Assembly: GCA_963205105.1 (NCBI GenBank)
Contig: CAUJJW010000365.1
Location: 1 to 44,454 of the forward strand
Length of the DNA: 44,454 nucleotides
Reading direction: 5' to 3'
Origin: Verrucomicrobiota bacterium
Lineage (GTDB): Bacteria > Verrucomicrobiota > Verrucomicrobiia > Limisphaerales > CAIMTB01
The notes under the pieces are model-generated. The model was not told the DNA's origin. It saw only the letters and a program-made list of their open reading frames with translations, and did no database searches. This document shows positions 8,764 through 17,885 of this stretch, in pieces (the first letter of the stretch is position 1; every line of letters starts with the position of its first letter). Both the position numbers and the translations under genes were made by a program.

Positions 8764-8814
8764 CGTAGCGGCGGGCGTCCCGCCTGCCGTAGAGGGGGGC
8801 GTCTCGCCCCCCGG
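8764..8814. repeat. Repeat A core, copy 3
   Basis: 51-bp double-hairpin unit in the gap between the FecR-TPR-barrel gene (stop 8700) and the giant glycine-rich gene (start 9158). It is followed by a degenerate tag, then the linker GTGAGCATGGCGCCTGCGCC, then repeat B copy 2. The A-linker-B order is the same as at 4641-5000, so the composite of about 370 bp was duplicated as a block. Confidence 0.9.
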
Positions 8815-8866
8815 ATTCCCCGGTTCAAGATCCGTGAGCATGGCGCCTGCGCCAACGCCGCTTCCC

Positions 8867-9120
8867 ATGAACCTCTCCATGCAAGCCAACGCGAGGGTTG
8901 TGACGGGCTCCCTCACCCCGGCCCTCTCCCAGAGGGAGAGGGAGTCGCGCAGGACCCGAGGCGACAGACCTGGATCTGACCGATGCGAGCCGTCTCGACT
9001 CGTTCCAGCCAACCCCCGGCTCAACCCTTCGAAACCCGCGGCGCATCGTCTCCTTCTCCCTTCGGGAGAAGGCCGGGATGAGGGCCGCCCGCTCCTCTCC
9101 TCGTGCCACGGTTCATGGTC
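8867..9120. repeat. Repeat B, copy 2 (254 bp)
   Basis: 254-bp unit with CCATGAACC on the left and GGTTCATGG on the right, and the long internal inverted repeat. It ends 37 bp before the ATG of the giant glycine-rich protein, whose frame stays open back through the repeat. That open frame would tempt a gene caller to start too early; the clear signal peptide at 9158 argues against it. Confidence 0.9.
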
Positions 9121-9157
9121 CCAAGACGTGTCCAATTTTTGGAAATCGCTACGACCC

Positions 9158-12100
9158 ATGACCATTCTCTGGGCCGCCCTTCTCGCCTGCCTGCTCGCGC
9201 CTTCCGCGTTCGCCCAAACCCTCATCACGACCCCGACCCTCATCGCCGTCACCAATCTCGCCTTTGAGAATCAGTCACTGGTCGTCAGCGGCACCACCCT
9301 CACCATCGAGGGCACCCACCAGTTCCAAAACCTCGTGCTCACCAACGGGGCCATTCTCACCCACCCCACCAACACACCCACGCCACCTCATCTGATCCTG
9401 GTTGGAAACGTTTCCATCGCCGCCGACAGCGCCATCGACCTGGACGGACGGGGCCACGAGGGAAGCCTCGGCGCCGGCGCCGGCTTGACCGAGTCCTGTT
9501 GCACCGCCGGCGGCAGCTACGGCGGCGGCGGCGGTTTCAGCAACTCGGACAAATTCAGCCGCACCCACGGCTCCATCTTCGAACCGACCGTCCTGGGCAG
9601 CGGAGGAGGCAATGCGTCGAGTTACGGCGACGGCGGGAACGGAGGCGGCGCCATCCGCATCTCCAGCGAAGGCGATGTGCATCTCGCCGGCAGGTTGTCC
9701 GCCAATGGCACCCCTGGCGGCGTCTACGCCGGTGGCGGCTCCGGCGGCAGCATCTGGATCCAGGCCCGAGACATTACCGGCACCGGGATGGTGACCGCCC
9801 ATGGCGGCCAGGGCGCCGTCCGAGCCGGCGGTGGGGGAGGAGGCCGCATCGCTCTCCAGGCCACTCGAATTTTGTTCTCCGGCGAACTCACGGCCTGTGG
9901 CGCGGGCGCCGAGGACGAAGGAACCCATGGTGGAGCCGGCACGATCTTTCAAAAGCTCGACGCCGATCCGCTCGGAACCGTCACCATCGACAACTGCGGC
10001 CAGCTCGAAGGCACCACGGACTTCGATCCCGGATTCGTGCTCAACGCCAACCTCCTCCTTCGACGCGGCGGAAAGCTCGCCCATCGTTCCGGGGAAGGCC
10101 CCGCCGTCCTGGAGTTCAACGGGGATGTCACCCTCGAATCCGACGGTTTCATTTCCGTCACGGGCCGCGGTTTCCCCACCAGCGAAGGCCCGGGAGCCAC
10201 CCGCCCACTGTCCTGCTGCACCAGCGGTGGCAGCCACGCCGGGACCGGCGGCTTCGGCGACGACGGCGATGTCCCACCCGGCTCCACTTATGGCTCCATC
10301 ATGGAACCGTTCACCCTCGGCAGCGGCGGCGGCAACGCCACCAGTTACGGCGAAGGCGGAGCGGGTGGCGGCGCCCTCCAGCTCATCTTCCACCGCACCC
10401 TGCGCAATGACGGACAGATCGAAGCCAATGGGACAGCCGGCGGGACCTTCGCCGGTGGCGGCTCCGGTGGAAGTCTCTGGATTTCGGCCACCCAAATCAT
10501 GGGAACCGGAACCTTCGCCGCCATCGGTGGCAATGCCACCACCCGTAGCGGCGGTGGCGGCGGTGGACGAATCGCCCTGCATTACGCCGAGGATTTGTTC
10601 ACCGGGCGTCTGCTCGTCCACGGCGGCGATGGCCCCCAGGTCGGGGGCTCCGGCACCCTTTACCGCAAATCCTCGGCCTCCAACCGAGGCCTCGTCCTCC
10701 TCGATAACGCCGGAAAAACCAACGGCATCACCGAGGTCGATCGGGACTTCACCCTCGCCGCCGATCTCCAGATCCGCGCCGGCGCCACCCTCGCCACCCG
10801 GTTCGACACACGGACGTCCACGTTCCGCTTCCAGGGCAACGTCACCGTCGAAACCAACGGCGCCATCTCCGCCTCCGGCCGCGGGCATCTCAACGGAACC
10901 GGCCCAGGCGCCACGGCCCGCGCCTCATGCTGCACCTCCGGCGCCAGTCACGCTGGCTCCGGCGCTCCGGGCTCCACCGACCTCCCTTACGGCGCCAATT
11001 ACGGCTCCATCACGGAACCCTCCGATCCCGGAAGCAGCGCCGGCGACGCCACGAGCTACGGCGACGGGGGCGATGGCGGCGGCTCTCTGCGCCTGATCGT
11101 CGACGGCAGCCTGCAGGTGGATGGTCGAATCGAGTCCGAAGGCACCGCCGGCGGTCGCTATGCCGGCGGCGGCAGCGGCGGCAGCCTCTGGATCTCCAGT
11201 CCCGGTATTTCAGGCACCGGCGTCCTCTCCGTCGCGGGTGGTAGCGCTGACTTGGAGGGCGGAGGAGGAGGAGGAGGAGGGCGTCTGGCCGTTTACACCC
11301 GTCAGAACACCTTTTCAGGTTCCCTCCAGCTTCATGGCGGCAACGGCTTCCGAACCGGCGGCAGCGGCACCGCCTACCTGAAACTCGACAACAATCCCCG
11401 CGGCCTTGTCATCCTCGACAACGGTGACCGCGCGGGCGGCTTCACCGAAGTCAGTTCCACCTTCTCGTTGCCCGATGATCTGGTGATCCGTAACGGCGCC
11501 ATTCTCGCGCCGCGCCTCAGCGGCGCACCGTGGAACCTCTATTTTCCCGCCAATGTCCACATCCAGGCCGGTGGGTCCATCTCCGCCACCGCCCGCGGCT
11601 TCGCCGGTGGTCAGGGCGAAGGTTCCTCCCCTCCCGTCGCCGCTTATTCCCCCGGCGGTAGCCACGGCGGCAAGGGCGGCGCCGGCGACGACACACTCGC
11701 CACCACCACCCACGGCGATTGGTTCCAGCCCGTCGTCCCGGGGAGCGGCGCCGGCAATGCCACCAGCTACGAGGCCGGGGGCAACGGCGGTGGCGCCATC
11801 CGGCTTGTCGTCGATGGCGAACTGCGTGTCGATGGCCGCTTGGAAGCCGACGGAGGCCTCGGCGGGAATTACGCCGGCGGCGGCTCCGGCGGCAGCGTCT
11901 ACGTCACCGCTTCCCAACTCACCGGCTCCGGACGCATCTCCGCCACCGGCGGCAACGCCTCACGCAACGCGTCCGGCGGCGGCGGTGGAGGCGGTGGCCG
12001 CATCGCCCTGTACTACGACGCCTTCGACGAAGCGTTGCTCGACCAGATGACCACCGCCGGCGGCGACGGCATCCAACAGGGCGGCGGCGGCACCATCTTC

Positions 12101-15100
12101 CTCAAGGGTTCCACCCAACCTTCGGGCGAACTCATCGTCGATCGCTCACCGCTGGACAAGGACACCGCACCCACCGAGTTCTGGGGCCCCATCCAGATCC
12201 CCGGCTCCATGCGCATCCGCTCCGGCGCCATCGTCAGTCATCCCCAAGGACATCCCTTCCAACTCGGTGTGCGCGGCGACCTGACCCTCGCCTCTGGCGC
12301 CGAAATCGACCTGGATGGACTCGGGTACCCCGCCAAGACCGGCCCCGGTGGAACACCCGACAACGCCGGCGCCAGCCACGGAGCAGCCGGTGGCAATGCC
12401 CGGGACGGAGGCATCGGCGGCCTCGCCTACGGAGACGCCGAAAACCCCATCGACCTCGGAAGCGGCGCCGGGAACCGTGCCGGTGGCGGCAGCGCCCGCA
12501 TCAGCGTCCAGGGCACACTTCGCCTCGACGGCTTGGTCAGTGCCAACGCCGCGAAGAGCACCAGTGGCGGCGGCGCATCCGGCGGCAGCATCCTGCTCCA
12601 CGCCAGTCGACTCACTGGTCGCGGTTTCGTGCTCGCCGATGGCGGAGGCGGCGACAACAACAACACCACCGGTGGCGGGGCCGGTGGACGTATCGCCCTG
12701 CGGCATCACGGTGCCGCCTTCCCCACCAACCAAGTGTCCGCCCTCGGCGGCGCCGGCTGGCGTGCCGGAACCAACGGCACCGTGCACGTGCGCCTCCTGC
12801 CCGACAACGAACCGCCCCGCCTCGTGTCCGTGATCGCCAGCCCCTCCATGACCGAGATCACCGCCTCGTTCTCCGATGTGCTGGACGCGTCCACCGCGGA
12901 GGACATCACCCGATATTTGCTCTCCGGTTCGGCCCGTGTTCTCCACGCCGCGTTGTTGAGTGACTTGTCCACGGTTCTCCTGACCACCACCCCACTCACC
13001 GGCGGCACCACCTACACCTTGACTGTTTCCGATGTGCGTAACGGCCTCGGCCTCCCGGTCGCCGGAACTTCAGCATCCGCTTCCTTCATCGCCCGCGGCA
13101 CCCTCCGCGGACTCGCCCGACAGGAGGTCTACTACGGCATCAACGGCACCCGTTTGTCACAGCTCTATGCCGACCCACGCTGGCCCGTCTCCCCCGACTC
13201 AACCCGCGACCTCACCCGCCTGACCGCCCAACGCGACGACATCGACGGCGATCAACTGGGTGCCCAGCTCACCGGTTATGTCGTTCCCGAGACAACCGGC
13301 TGGCATCGGTTCTACATGACCGCGGATGACAATGGCGTCCTTTACCTCAGCGAAGATCATTCGCCCGCCAATGTCCGATTGATCGCGTCCGAACCGTTGC
13401 TCGCCTATCCTGGCGAATGGGCCTCAAGCACCCGCGCCGAGGTCACCACCTCCCGCGGCGTTCCGCCCGCGAACGTGTCTTCGCCGCTTTGGCTCGTCGC
13501 CGGGCGTCATTACTGGTTCGACGCGCGCTTCAAGGAAGGCACGTCCACGGAACATCTCGCGATCACTTGGCAGGCTCCCGGTGAACCCGCACCACTGCCC
13601 AACGAAGGCACTCGCCTCACCGGCGAACGGATCGCCCGACCCGCCACCGATGCCGGCCCCCAAATCGTGGTCCAACCCGTCGGCGGCGAGTTCCCCGCCG
13701 GTTCCACCGCTACCTTGCGCGTCCAAGCCTCCGGAACCGGCCCGCTCCGCTTCCAGTGGTATCGCGGCGGCGCACCCATCCCCGGCGAAACCACCGACAC
13801 CCTCGTGCTCGCCAACCTTTCCAACGCTTCGTTCGGAACGTACCGCGTTCGGGTCACGGACTCCGTCGGCGCCGTCGACAGTTCCCTCGCCGTGGTCCAG
13901 AGGTTGATCCCGCCGGAACCCGTGTTCTCCGAATCCCCCCAGGGACGAACCGTCGCGTTGGGCGAGAACGTTCTTCTGAATGGCTTGGCGGAAGGCACGT
14001 CGCCGCTCCACTACCAGTGGCGGCTCAATGGTCAGGAAATCGAAGGCGCCAACGGACCGTTCCTGTCCATTCCCGCCATGCGCCGAAGCGACGCCGGCGC
14101 CTACACTCTCGTGGTTTCCAATCCGTTCGGCATCCAGGAGAGCGCACCCGCCGTGCTCTCGCTGGCGGTGCCCCTGATCCCTCTCTCCGACGCCTTTGCC
14201 CAACGACAGATCTTCACTCAAACCAACGGCATCGGCGCCACCAACAATCTTGTCGCCACCCGCGAGGACGCCTCGGGCGAACCCCGCCACGTGGGCAAAC
14301 GCGGTGGACGCTCGCTCTGGCTCACCTGGCGCGCGCCAACCTCCGGCGTCGTCACCTTCAGCACCGCCGGATCCAGCTTCGACACCCTGCTGGCGGTCTA
14401 CCAGGGAACCGCGCTCAACGCTCTCCAACCGATCGCCAGCGACGAAGACTCCGGCGGCTTTCTCACCAGCGAAGCGCGCTTCAACGCGGTCCGCGGAAGC
14501 GATTACCACATTGCCATCGACGGCTTCGCCGATGCCGCCGGCAACATCGTGCTCAGCTGGGAACTCGACCCGAGCGCGGCACCACTGCCGGTCCTGCTGC
14601 AGCAACCCGCGGGGGCCCTGGGCGTGGTTGGCGACGCCGTCCAGTTCACGGTCGCCTTCACCCCGCCCACCGCCACGGTTCAGTGGTTCTTGAACGACCG
14701 TGAACTCAGCGGAGAAACCGCCGCCACCCTCCGGATTCAACCCGTCACACCCGCCCAGGCCGGCACCTACCGCGCCCGCATTCGAACACCGGAAGGCGCC
14801 GTACTCGAATCAGCCGGCGCCGTGCTCGAGGTCACTGATCGCCCCCAGGCTTCCGGGACGCTCAGCGCCGATAAACTTGATGACCTCTTTCCCGAGGATG
14901 CCGCCGCCTTGGTGAGCCCCCGCGCGTTGCAGGACTCGGACTTGGCGGCCGAGCTGCCCGTCTCGGTTGGTTTGCCGGGCAGTCAGTGGACCGACAACTC
15001 GTTATCCAGCCGCGGCGGCGAAGATCCCGAGCTTTGTCAGGCCTTCGCCACCGCCACCCGCTGGTTTCGCCTGCGCTTCAACGTGCCCGGCGCCGGCGCC

Positions 15101-15538
15101 ACCACCGTGCGCCTGACGACGGACGGTACCGCCCTGCCCAGTCTCGTCGCCGTCTTCACCAACCGCGCCAACCTGCGCATGATCGCCTGCGACGCTGCCC
15201 AACCCCCGCAGAAACCGGGCGCCGCCGTGCAGTTCGGTGCGTTGCGCGGGGTCGATTACCTCGTGCTGGTCGATGGTGTGCAGGGACGCCGCGGACCCAT
15301 TCAATTGAATTGGAGTGCCGAAGAAGAAAACCCACCCCAAGTGACGCTCCGGGACGGGCGGTTCCATGTCTCCATGCGCGTCGCCCCCGCAGTCTATGAC
15401 TGGCAAGTCGCGGGCAACCTGGGGGCCTGGCAAACCCTGCTGCGAACCAACCTTCCGTCCGGCGTGTTCGAGTTCCAGGACAGCCTCCCCGCCACCGAAC
15501 CCTCCCGGTTCTTCCGATTGATCCCGGCAACCCCGTGA
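9158..15538 (+). CDS. Giant secreted protein: five glycine-rich repeats, PA14, Ig-like and PPC-like domains
   Basis: 2126 residues from the ATG at 9158, chosen because it opens directly into a signal peptide with a hydrophobic core and an AFA cleavage site near residue 19. The frame is open further upstream only through repeats A and B. Five units of about 238 residues begin near 85, 323, 561, 799 and 1041; each has a GRGH/GRGF turn, GSGGGNATSYGDGG-type runs, GGGSGGS and a GGGGGRIAL stretch. They look like a repetitive beta-rich (possibly beta-helical) shaft. Then come a Big_5-like domain (about 1217-1315), a PA14 domain (about 1318-1490; YYGINGTRLSQLYADPRW, WHRFYMTADDNGVLYLS), three Ig-like domains interleaved with PPC-like modules, and a C-terminal module ending in PSRFFRLIP. 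PA14 domains commonly bind carbohydrates. The role is probably adhesion or glycan interaction at the surface. It follows the FecR-barrel gene and may be an output of the same system. Confidence 0.88.
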   Translation: MTILWAALLACLLAPSAFAQTLITTPTLIAVTNLAFENQSLVVSGTTLTIEGTHQFQNLVLTNGAILTHPTNTPTPPHLILVGNVSIAADSAIDLDGRGHEGSLGAGAGLTESCCTAGGSYGGGGGFSNSDKFSRTHGSIFEPTVLGSGGGNASSYGDGGNGGGAIRISSEGDVHLAGRLSANGTPGGVYAGGGSGGSIWIQARDITGTGMVTAHGGQGAVRAGGGGGGRIALQATRILFSGELTACGAGAEDEGTHGGAGTIFQKLDADPLGTVTIDNCGQLEGTTDFDPGFVLNANLLLRRGGKLAHRSGEGPAVLEFNGDVTLESDGFISVTGRGFPTSEGPGATRPLSCCTSGGSHAGTGGFGDDGDVPPGSTYGSIMEPFTLGSGGGNATSYGEGGAGGGALQLIFHRTLRNDGQIEANGTAGGTFAGGGSGGSLWISATQIMGTGTFAAIGGNATTRSGGGGGGRIALHYAEDLFTGRLLVHGGDGPQVGGSGTLYRKSSASNRGLVLLDNAGKTNGITEVDRDFTLAADLQIRAGATLATRFDTRTSTFRFQGNVTVETNGAISASGRGHLNGTGPGATARASCCTSGASHAGSGAPGSTDLPYGANYGSITEPSDPGSSAGDATSYGDGGDGGGSLRLIVDGSLQVDGRIESEGTAGGRYAGGGSGGSLWISSPGISGTGVLSVAGGSADLEGGGGGGGGRLAVYTRQNTFSGSLQLHGGNGFRTGGSGTAYLKLDNNPRGLVILDNGDRAGGFTEVSSTFSLPDDLVIRNGAILAPRLSGAPWNLYFPANVHIQAGGSISATARGFAGGQGEGSSPPVAAYSPGGSHGGKGGAGDDTLATTTHGDWFQPVVPGSGAGNATSYEAGGNGGGAIRLVVDGELRVDGRLEADGGLGGNYAGGGSGGSVYVTASQLTGSGRISATGGNASRNASGGGGGGGGRIALYYDAFDEALLDQMTTAGGDGIQQGGGGTIFLKGSTQPSGELIVDRSPLDKDTAPTEFWGPIQIPGSMRIRSGAIVSHPQGHPFQLGVRGDLTLASGAEIDLDGLGYPAKTGPGGTPDNAGASHGAAGGNARDGGIGGLAYGDAENPIDLGSGAGNRAGGGSARISVQGTLRLDGLVSANAAKSTSGGGASGGSILLHASRLTGRGFVLADGGGGDNNNTTGGGAGGRIALRHHGAAFPTNQVSALGGAGWRAGTNGTVHVRLLPDNEPPRLVSVIASPSMTEITASFSDVLDASTAEDITRYLLSGSARVLHAALLSDLSTVLLTTTPLTGGTTYTLTVSDVRNGLGLPVAGTSASASFIARGTLRGLARQEVYYGINGTRLSQLYADPRWPVSPDSTRDLTRLTAQRDDIDGDQLGAQLTGYVVPETTGWHRFYMTADDNGVLYLSEDHSPANVRLIASEPLLAYPGEWASSTRAEVTTSRGVPPANVSSPLWLVAGRHYWFDARFKEGTSTEHLAITWQAPGEPAPLPNEGTRLTGERIARPATDAGPQIVVQPVGGEFPAGSTATLRVQASGTGPLRFQWYRGGAPIPGETTDTLVLANLSNASFGTYRVRVTDSVGAVDSSLAVVQRLIPPEPVFSESPQGRTVALGENVLLNGLAEGTSPLHYQWRLNGQEIEGANGPFLSIPAMRRSDAGAYTLVVSNPFGIQESAPAVLSLAVPLIPLSDAFAQRQIFTQTNGIGATNNLVATREDASGEPRHVGKRGGRSLWLTWRAPTSGVVTFSTAGSSFDTLLAVYQGTALNALQPIASDEDSGGFLTSEARFNAVRGSDYHIAIDGFADAAGNIVLSWELDPSAAPLPVLLQQPAGALGVVGDAVQFTVAFTPPTATVQWFLNDRELSGETAATLRIQPVTPAQAGTYRARIRTPEGAVLESAGAVLEVTDRPQASGTLSADKLDDLFPEDAAALVSPRALQDSDLAAELPVSVGLPGSQWTDNSLSSRGGEDPELCQAFATATRWFRLRFNVPGAGATTVRLTTDGTALPSLVAVFTNRANLRMIACDAAQPPQKPGAAVQFGALRGVDYLVLVDGVQGRRGPIQLNWSAEEENPPQVTLRDGRFHVSMRVAPAVYDWQVAGNLGAWQTLLRTNLPSGVFEFQDSLPATEPSRFFRLIPATP
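9410..12790 (+). repeat. Five-fold coding repeat of about 714 bp
   Basis: Within the giant gene, equivalent points fall near 9410, 10124, 10840, 11552 and 12280, giving periods of about 714, 716, 712 and 728 bp. The first three units carry a SCC(T) motif (ESCCTAGGS, LSCCTSGGS, ASCCTSGAS). The fourth and fifth have lost the Cys pair (AYSPGGS, DNAGAS). The fifth is the most diverged and shortest in its glycine-rich part. Confidence 0.85.
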
Positions 15539-16021
15539 TTAAAGGGACCGCTCCATCACGAGGTCGCATCGGCACGCGCCTGGCACATGATCCACGGGCC
15601 GAAACCCAAAAGACTCGTACAGCCGAACCGCTTCCCGAAGCACCGTCGCCGTCTCCAGCAGCACCTTCGAGGCTTCCCTGCGACGGGCTTCTTCCAAAGC
15701 ACGGCTGAGCAGCCATCGTCCGAATCCACGGCCACGGTAGGCGGCAAGCAGGTACATCTTGCGCAACTCAAACCGCTTTTCGTCCAAGCGCTTCAGCCCA
15801 GCGGTCCCCACCACCAGCCCGGATGGATCGGTCAGCACGACAAACCATCCGCCGTCGGCGGCATAGTGTTCCGTCAGCGCAAAGAGATCGCGGTCCGCTC
15901 CTTCGGGGTCGGGACTCAACCCGTACTCCCCCAGCACCGCAAACACCACGGACCGTACCGCCGCGGCGTCCGCATCCACGGCATCGCGCAGTTCGAAGCC
16001 CGGCGGGAGAGCGTCTGCCAT
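15539..16021 (-). CDS. GNAT family N-acetyltransferase
   Basis: 160 residues, normal length for a single GNAT domain. The acetyl-CoA-binding motif A is clear: YLLAAYRGRGFGRWLLSRAL carries the R-x-x-G-x-G pyrophosphate loop (RGRGFG), preceded by the beta-4 strand ELRKM. The later part (LETATVLREAVRLYESFGFRPV) is the usual motif B helix and strand with the ESFGF signature. The acceptor substrate cannot be told. It starts 16 bp after the stop of the leuC-like gene on the same strand, so the two are probably co-transcribed. Its stop codon abuts that of the giant gene on the opposite strand with no spacer. Confidence 0.92.
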   Translation of the reverse strand: MADALPPGFELRDAVDADAAAVRSVVFAVLGEYGLSPDPEGADRDLFALTEHYAADGGWFVVLTDPSGLVVGTAGLKRLDEKRFELRKMYLLAAYRGRGFGRWLLSRALEEARRREASKVLLETATVLREAVRLYESFGFRPVDHVPGACRCDLVMERSL

Positions 16022-16037
16022 CGCCGGCTTGATCAGG

Positions 16038-17411
16038 TCAGTTCGCGACGTATTCGCGCGGGTCCGTGATCTTTCCCGCCAATGCGCTCGCCGCCACCGT
16101 GGCCGGCGACGCCAGGAACACCTGCGATTCCTTGTGACCCATGCGGCCGGGGAAATTGCGGTTCGTCGCGCTGATGCACTTCATCGGCGTGTTCATGCGC
16201 CCGAAGGTGTCCACCGGCCCGCCCAGACACGCGGAGCAACCGGCGTTCTCCGTCATCTGAACCCCGGCACCCACCAGGATCTCCCAGATTGTCTGGTTGC
16301 CCCAGCGGGTCGATTGCAGGTCGTGCACGATCTCGGGAGTCGCCGGCACCCCAAAGGTGTCGATGACCACCCGCCGACCGCGGATGACCCGGGCGAACTC
16401 CACGAAGTCACTGGTCTTGCCGCCCGTGCAGGAACCGATGTAGGCGCGGTCGAGTTGGATGCCGCCCAGTTCCTTGGCCCGCTTCCGCTGGCCCGGGTCC
16501 GGATGACACGCCACCGTCGGCTCCAGCTTGTCCAGATCCACCACCGTCTCGAACACGAACTTCTGATCCTGGTCCACCTCGACCGGTTCGTAGGACTGCC
16601 GGGTGCCGTTCAGGCGGGTTCGCGCCTCGACGAATTCCGCGGTGCGCGCATCGAACGGGAAGATCCCGTTCTTGCCACCCGCTTCGATCGCCATGTTCGC
16701 GATCGTCATGCGGTCATCCATCGAAAGACTCGAAATCCCGGACCCGTCGAATTGCATCGCCCGGTAGGTGGCTCCGTCGAAGCCGATCTCTCCGATGACG
16801 TGCAGGATGATGTCCTTCGCCATCACCCCGGGTTGGAGACGGCCTTCCAGGCGGAAGCGCATCGTCTCCGGAACTTTCAGGAGCAACTTGCCGGTGCCCA
16901 TCACGAAACCCGCGTCGGTGTTGCCGATGCCGGTCGCGAATTCATTGAACGCTCCCGCCATGCAGGTGTGCGAATCCGTGCCGAACAACACTTCGCCCGG
17001 CCGTGTGTGCCCCTTCTGCGGCAGCGCGGCATGACACACCCCGGCGTAGTTCGAGCCGTATTGCCGCTTCAGCAAACCCTTGGCGGTGTCGAACTTCCAC
17101 TGGCCCGACGGATCGTCGATCACGTCGTAGAAGTACGGCAGGCCCTGTTCCCGCGAAAAATCCCGCAGAATGTCGACGTTGCGGTTCGATTTCGAATCGG
17201 CGGTGAAAATGTAGTGGTCCGGAATGATCACCACCCTCTCCCGATCCCAAACCTTCGCGTCCGCCCCAAACTCGCGCTTGAACACCCCGATCGTCCCCGG
17301 GCCGCAGACATCGTGCGTCATCAGCACGTCCGCTTTCACCCAAACGTTGTCCCCGGCTTGGACCGAAGCCTTTCCCGACGCCCGCGCCAAAAGTTTCTCA
17401 GTCAGTGTCAT
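16038..17411 (-). CDS. leuC: 3-isopropylmalate dehydratase large subunit (LeuC/aconitase family)
   Basis: 457 residues from the ATG at 17411 (MTLTEKLLARASG, a typical LeuC start; the frame is open for 19 more codons upstream, but they do not look like protein). The protein is a [4Fe-4S] hydro-lyase. The three cluster ligands are visible as C328 in GSCTGGKTSDF and C392/C395 in GCSACLGG, and the substrate-loop signature GTDSHTCMAGAFNEFATGIGNTD is present. In leucine biosynthesis LeuC works with a small subunit, LeuD, to isomerise 2- to 3-isopropylmalate. No leuD lies in this window. The closely related homoaconitase-type and HacA-like enzymes share these motifs, so the exact substrate (isopropylmalate, homoaconitate or dimethylmalate) is not certain. 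Confidence 0.9.
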   Translation of the reverse strand: MTLTEKLLARASGKASVQAGDNVWVKADVLMTHDVCGPGTIGVFKREFGADAKVWDRERVVIIPDHYIFTADSKSNRNVDILRDFSREQGLPYFYDVIDDPSGQWKFDTAKGLLKRQYGSNYAGVCHAALPQKGHTRPGEVLFGTDSHTCMAGAFNEFATGIGNTDAGFVMGTGKLLLKVPETMRFRLEGRLQPGVMAKDIILHVIGEIGFDGATYRAMQFDGSGISSLSMDDRMTIANMAIEAGGKNGIFPFDARTAEFVEARTRLNGTRQSYEPVEVDQDQKFVFETVVDLDKLEPTVACHPDPGQRKRAKELGGIQLDRAYIGSCTGGKTSDFVEFARVIRGRRVVIDTFGVPATPEIVHDLQSTRWGNQTIWEILVGAGVQMTENAGCSACLGGPVDTFGRMNTPMKCISATNRNFPGRMGHKESQVFLASPATVAASALAGKITDPREYVAN

Positions 17412-17885
17412 GGCTAAATCTCCGACGCCGCCCGCCATCCGCGCAGCCCACCCGCCCGTTCCGGGCATCCACGTCGGCTGCGGCGCTGGCCGCGTCGCAC
17501 ATCAGTCCAAACAAGGTAGTCGGGAATCGGCAAACCGCGCAACGGCGAGTTCACCCCGCCCGCGGCCGAGGCGATCTCCGTGTTGTCGGAGGCCTTGGCC
17601 CTCGTTTCGACAGGATGAAATGCCGTGATGCTTGGGTTCCTGGGCATCCTGTTCATCCTGTGAATCCTGTCCAAATCCCTCCGAGGCTTGGATCTCCCAT
17701 CCACAATACGGAGGTACGCCCCCGCAGCCGTGGAATACCGCCGCTGCGGAGGCGCCTGGGGTGGGTAGTCCCCTGCTCGAAATCGACCGGCTCAGGGGCT
17801 TTGAACCGGCGGGATTCCGGTTCACCGACCTATCTCTCCCAACCATCAGGCTGGCAGTCGCAAATCGAGCGGACCACACTTCCTT
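17412..17885. other. 474-bp divergent intergenic region with a 9-bp-period repeat
   Basis: This gap separates the leuC-like gene (minus) from the beta-helix gene (plus), so promoters for both should be inside, but I could not identify convincing -35/-10 pairs. At 17646-17670 the heptamer ATCCTGT occurs three times at an exact 9-bp period. Several short ORFs on either strand cross the gap, but none has a protein-like composition. Confidence 0.6.
17646..17670. repeat. Three ATCCTGT units at 9-bp spacing
   Basis: ATCCTGT at 17646-17652, 17655-17661 and 17664-17670, with two-base spacers TC and GA. From memory, similar TCCTGT-type arrays are frequent between genes in several environmental bacterial phyla. 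This one is short and is not a CRISPR array. Confidence 0.75.

Noticed and set aside
8735..9157. N-terminal extension of the giant protein
   Set aside because: It is encoded by repeats A and B; a proper signal peptide starts at 9158.
9275..10888. 537-residue open frame on the minus strand
   Set aside because: Antisense to the glycine-rich repeats; its own repetitiveness only mirrors them.
13424..14740. 438-residue open frame on the minus strand
   Set aside because: Antisense to the PA14/Ig part of the giant gene; no recognisable motif.
16029..17417. 462-residue open frame on the plus strand
   Set aside because: Opposite the leuC-like gene, which has all three cluster cysteines; Arg/His/Val-rich shadow.
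17646..17670. Possible CRISPR-like array
   Set aside because: Units of 7 bp with 2-bp spacers cannot be CRISPR, and no cas gene is present.
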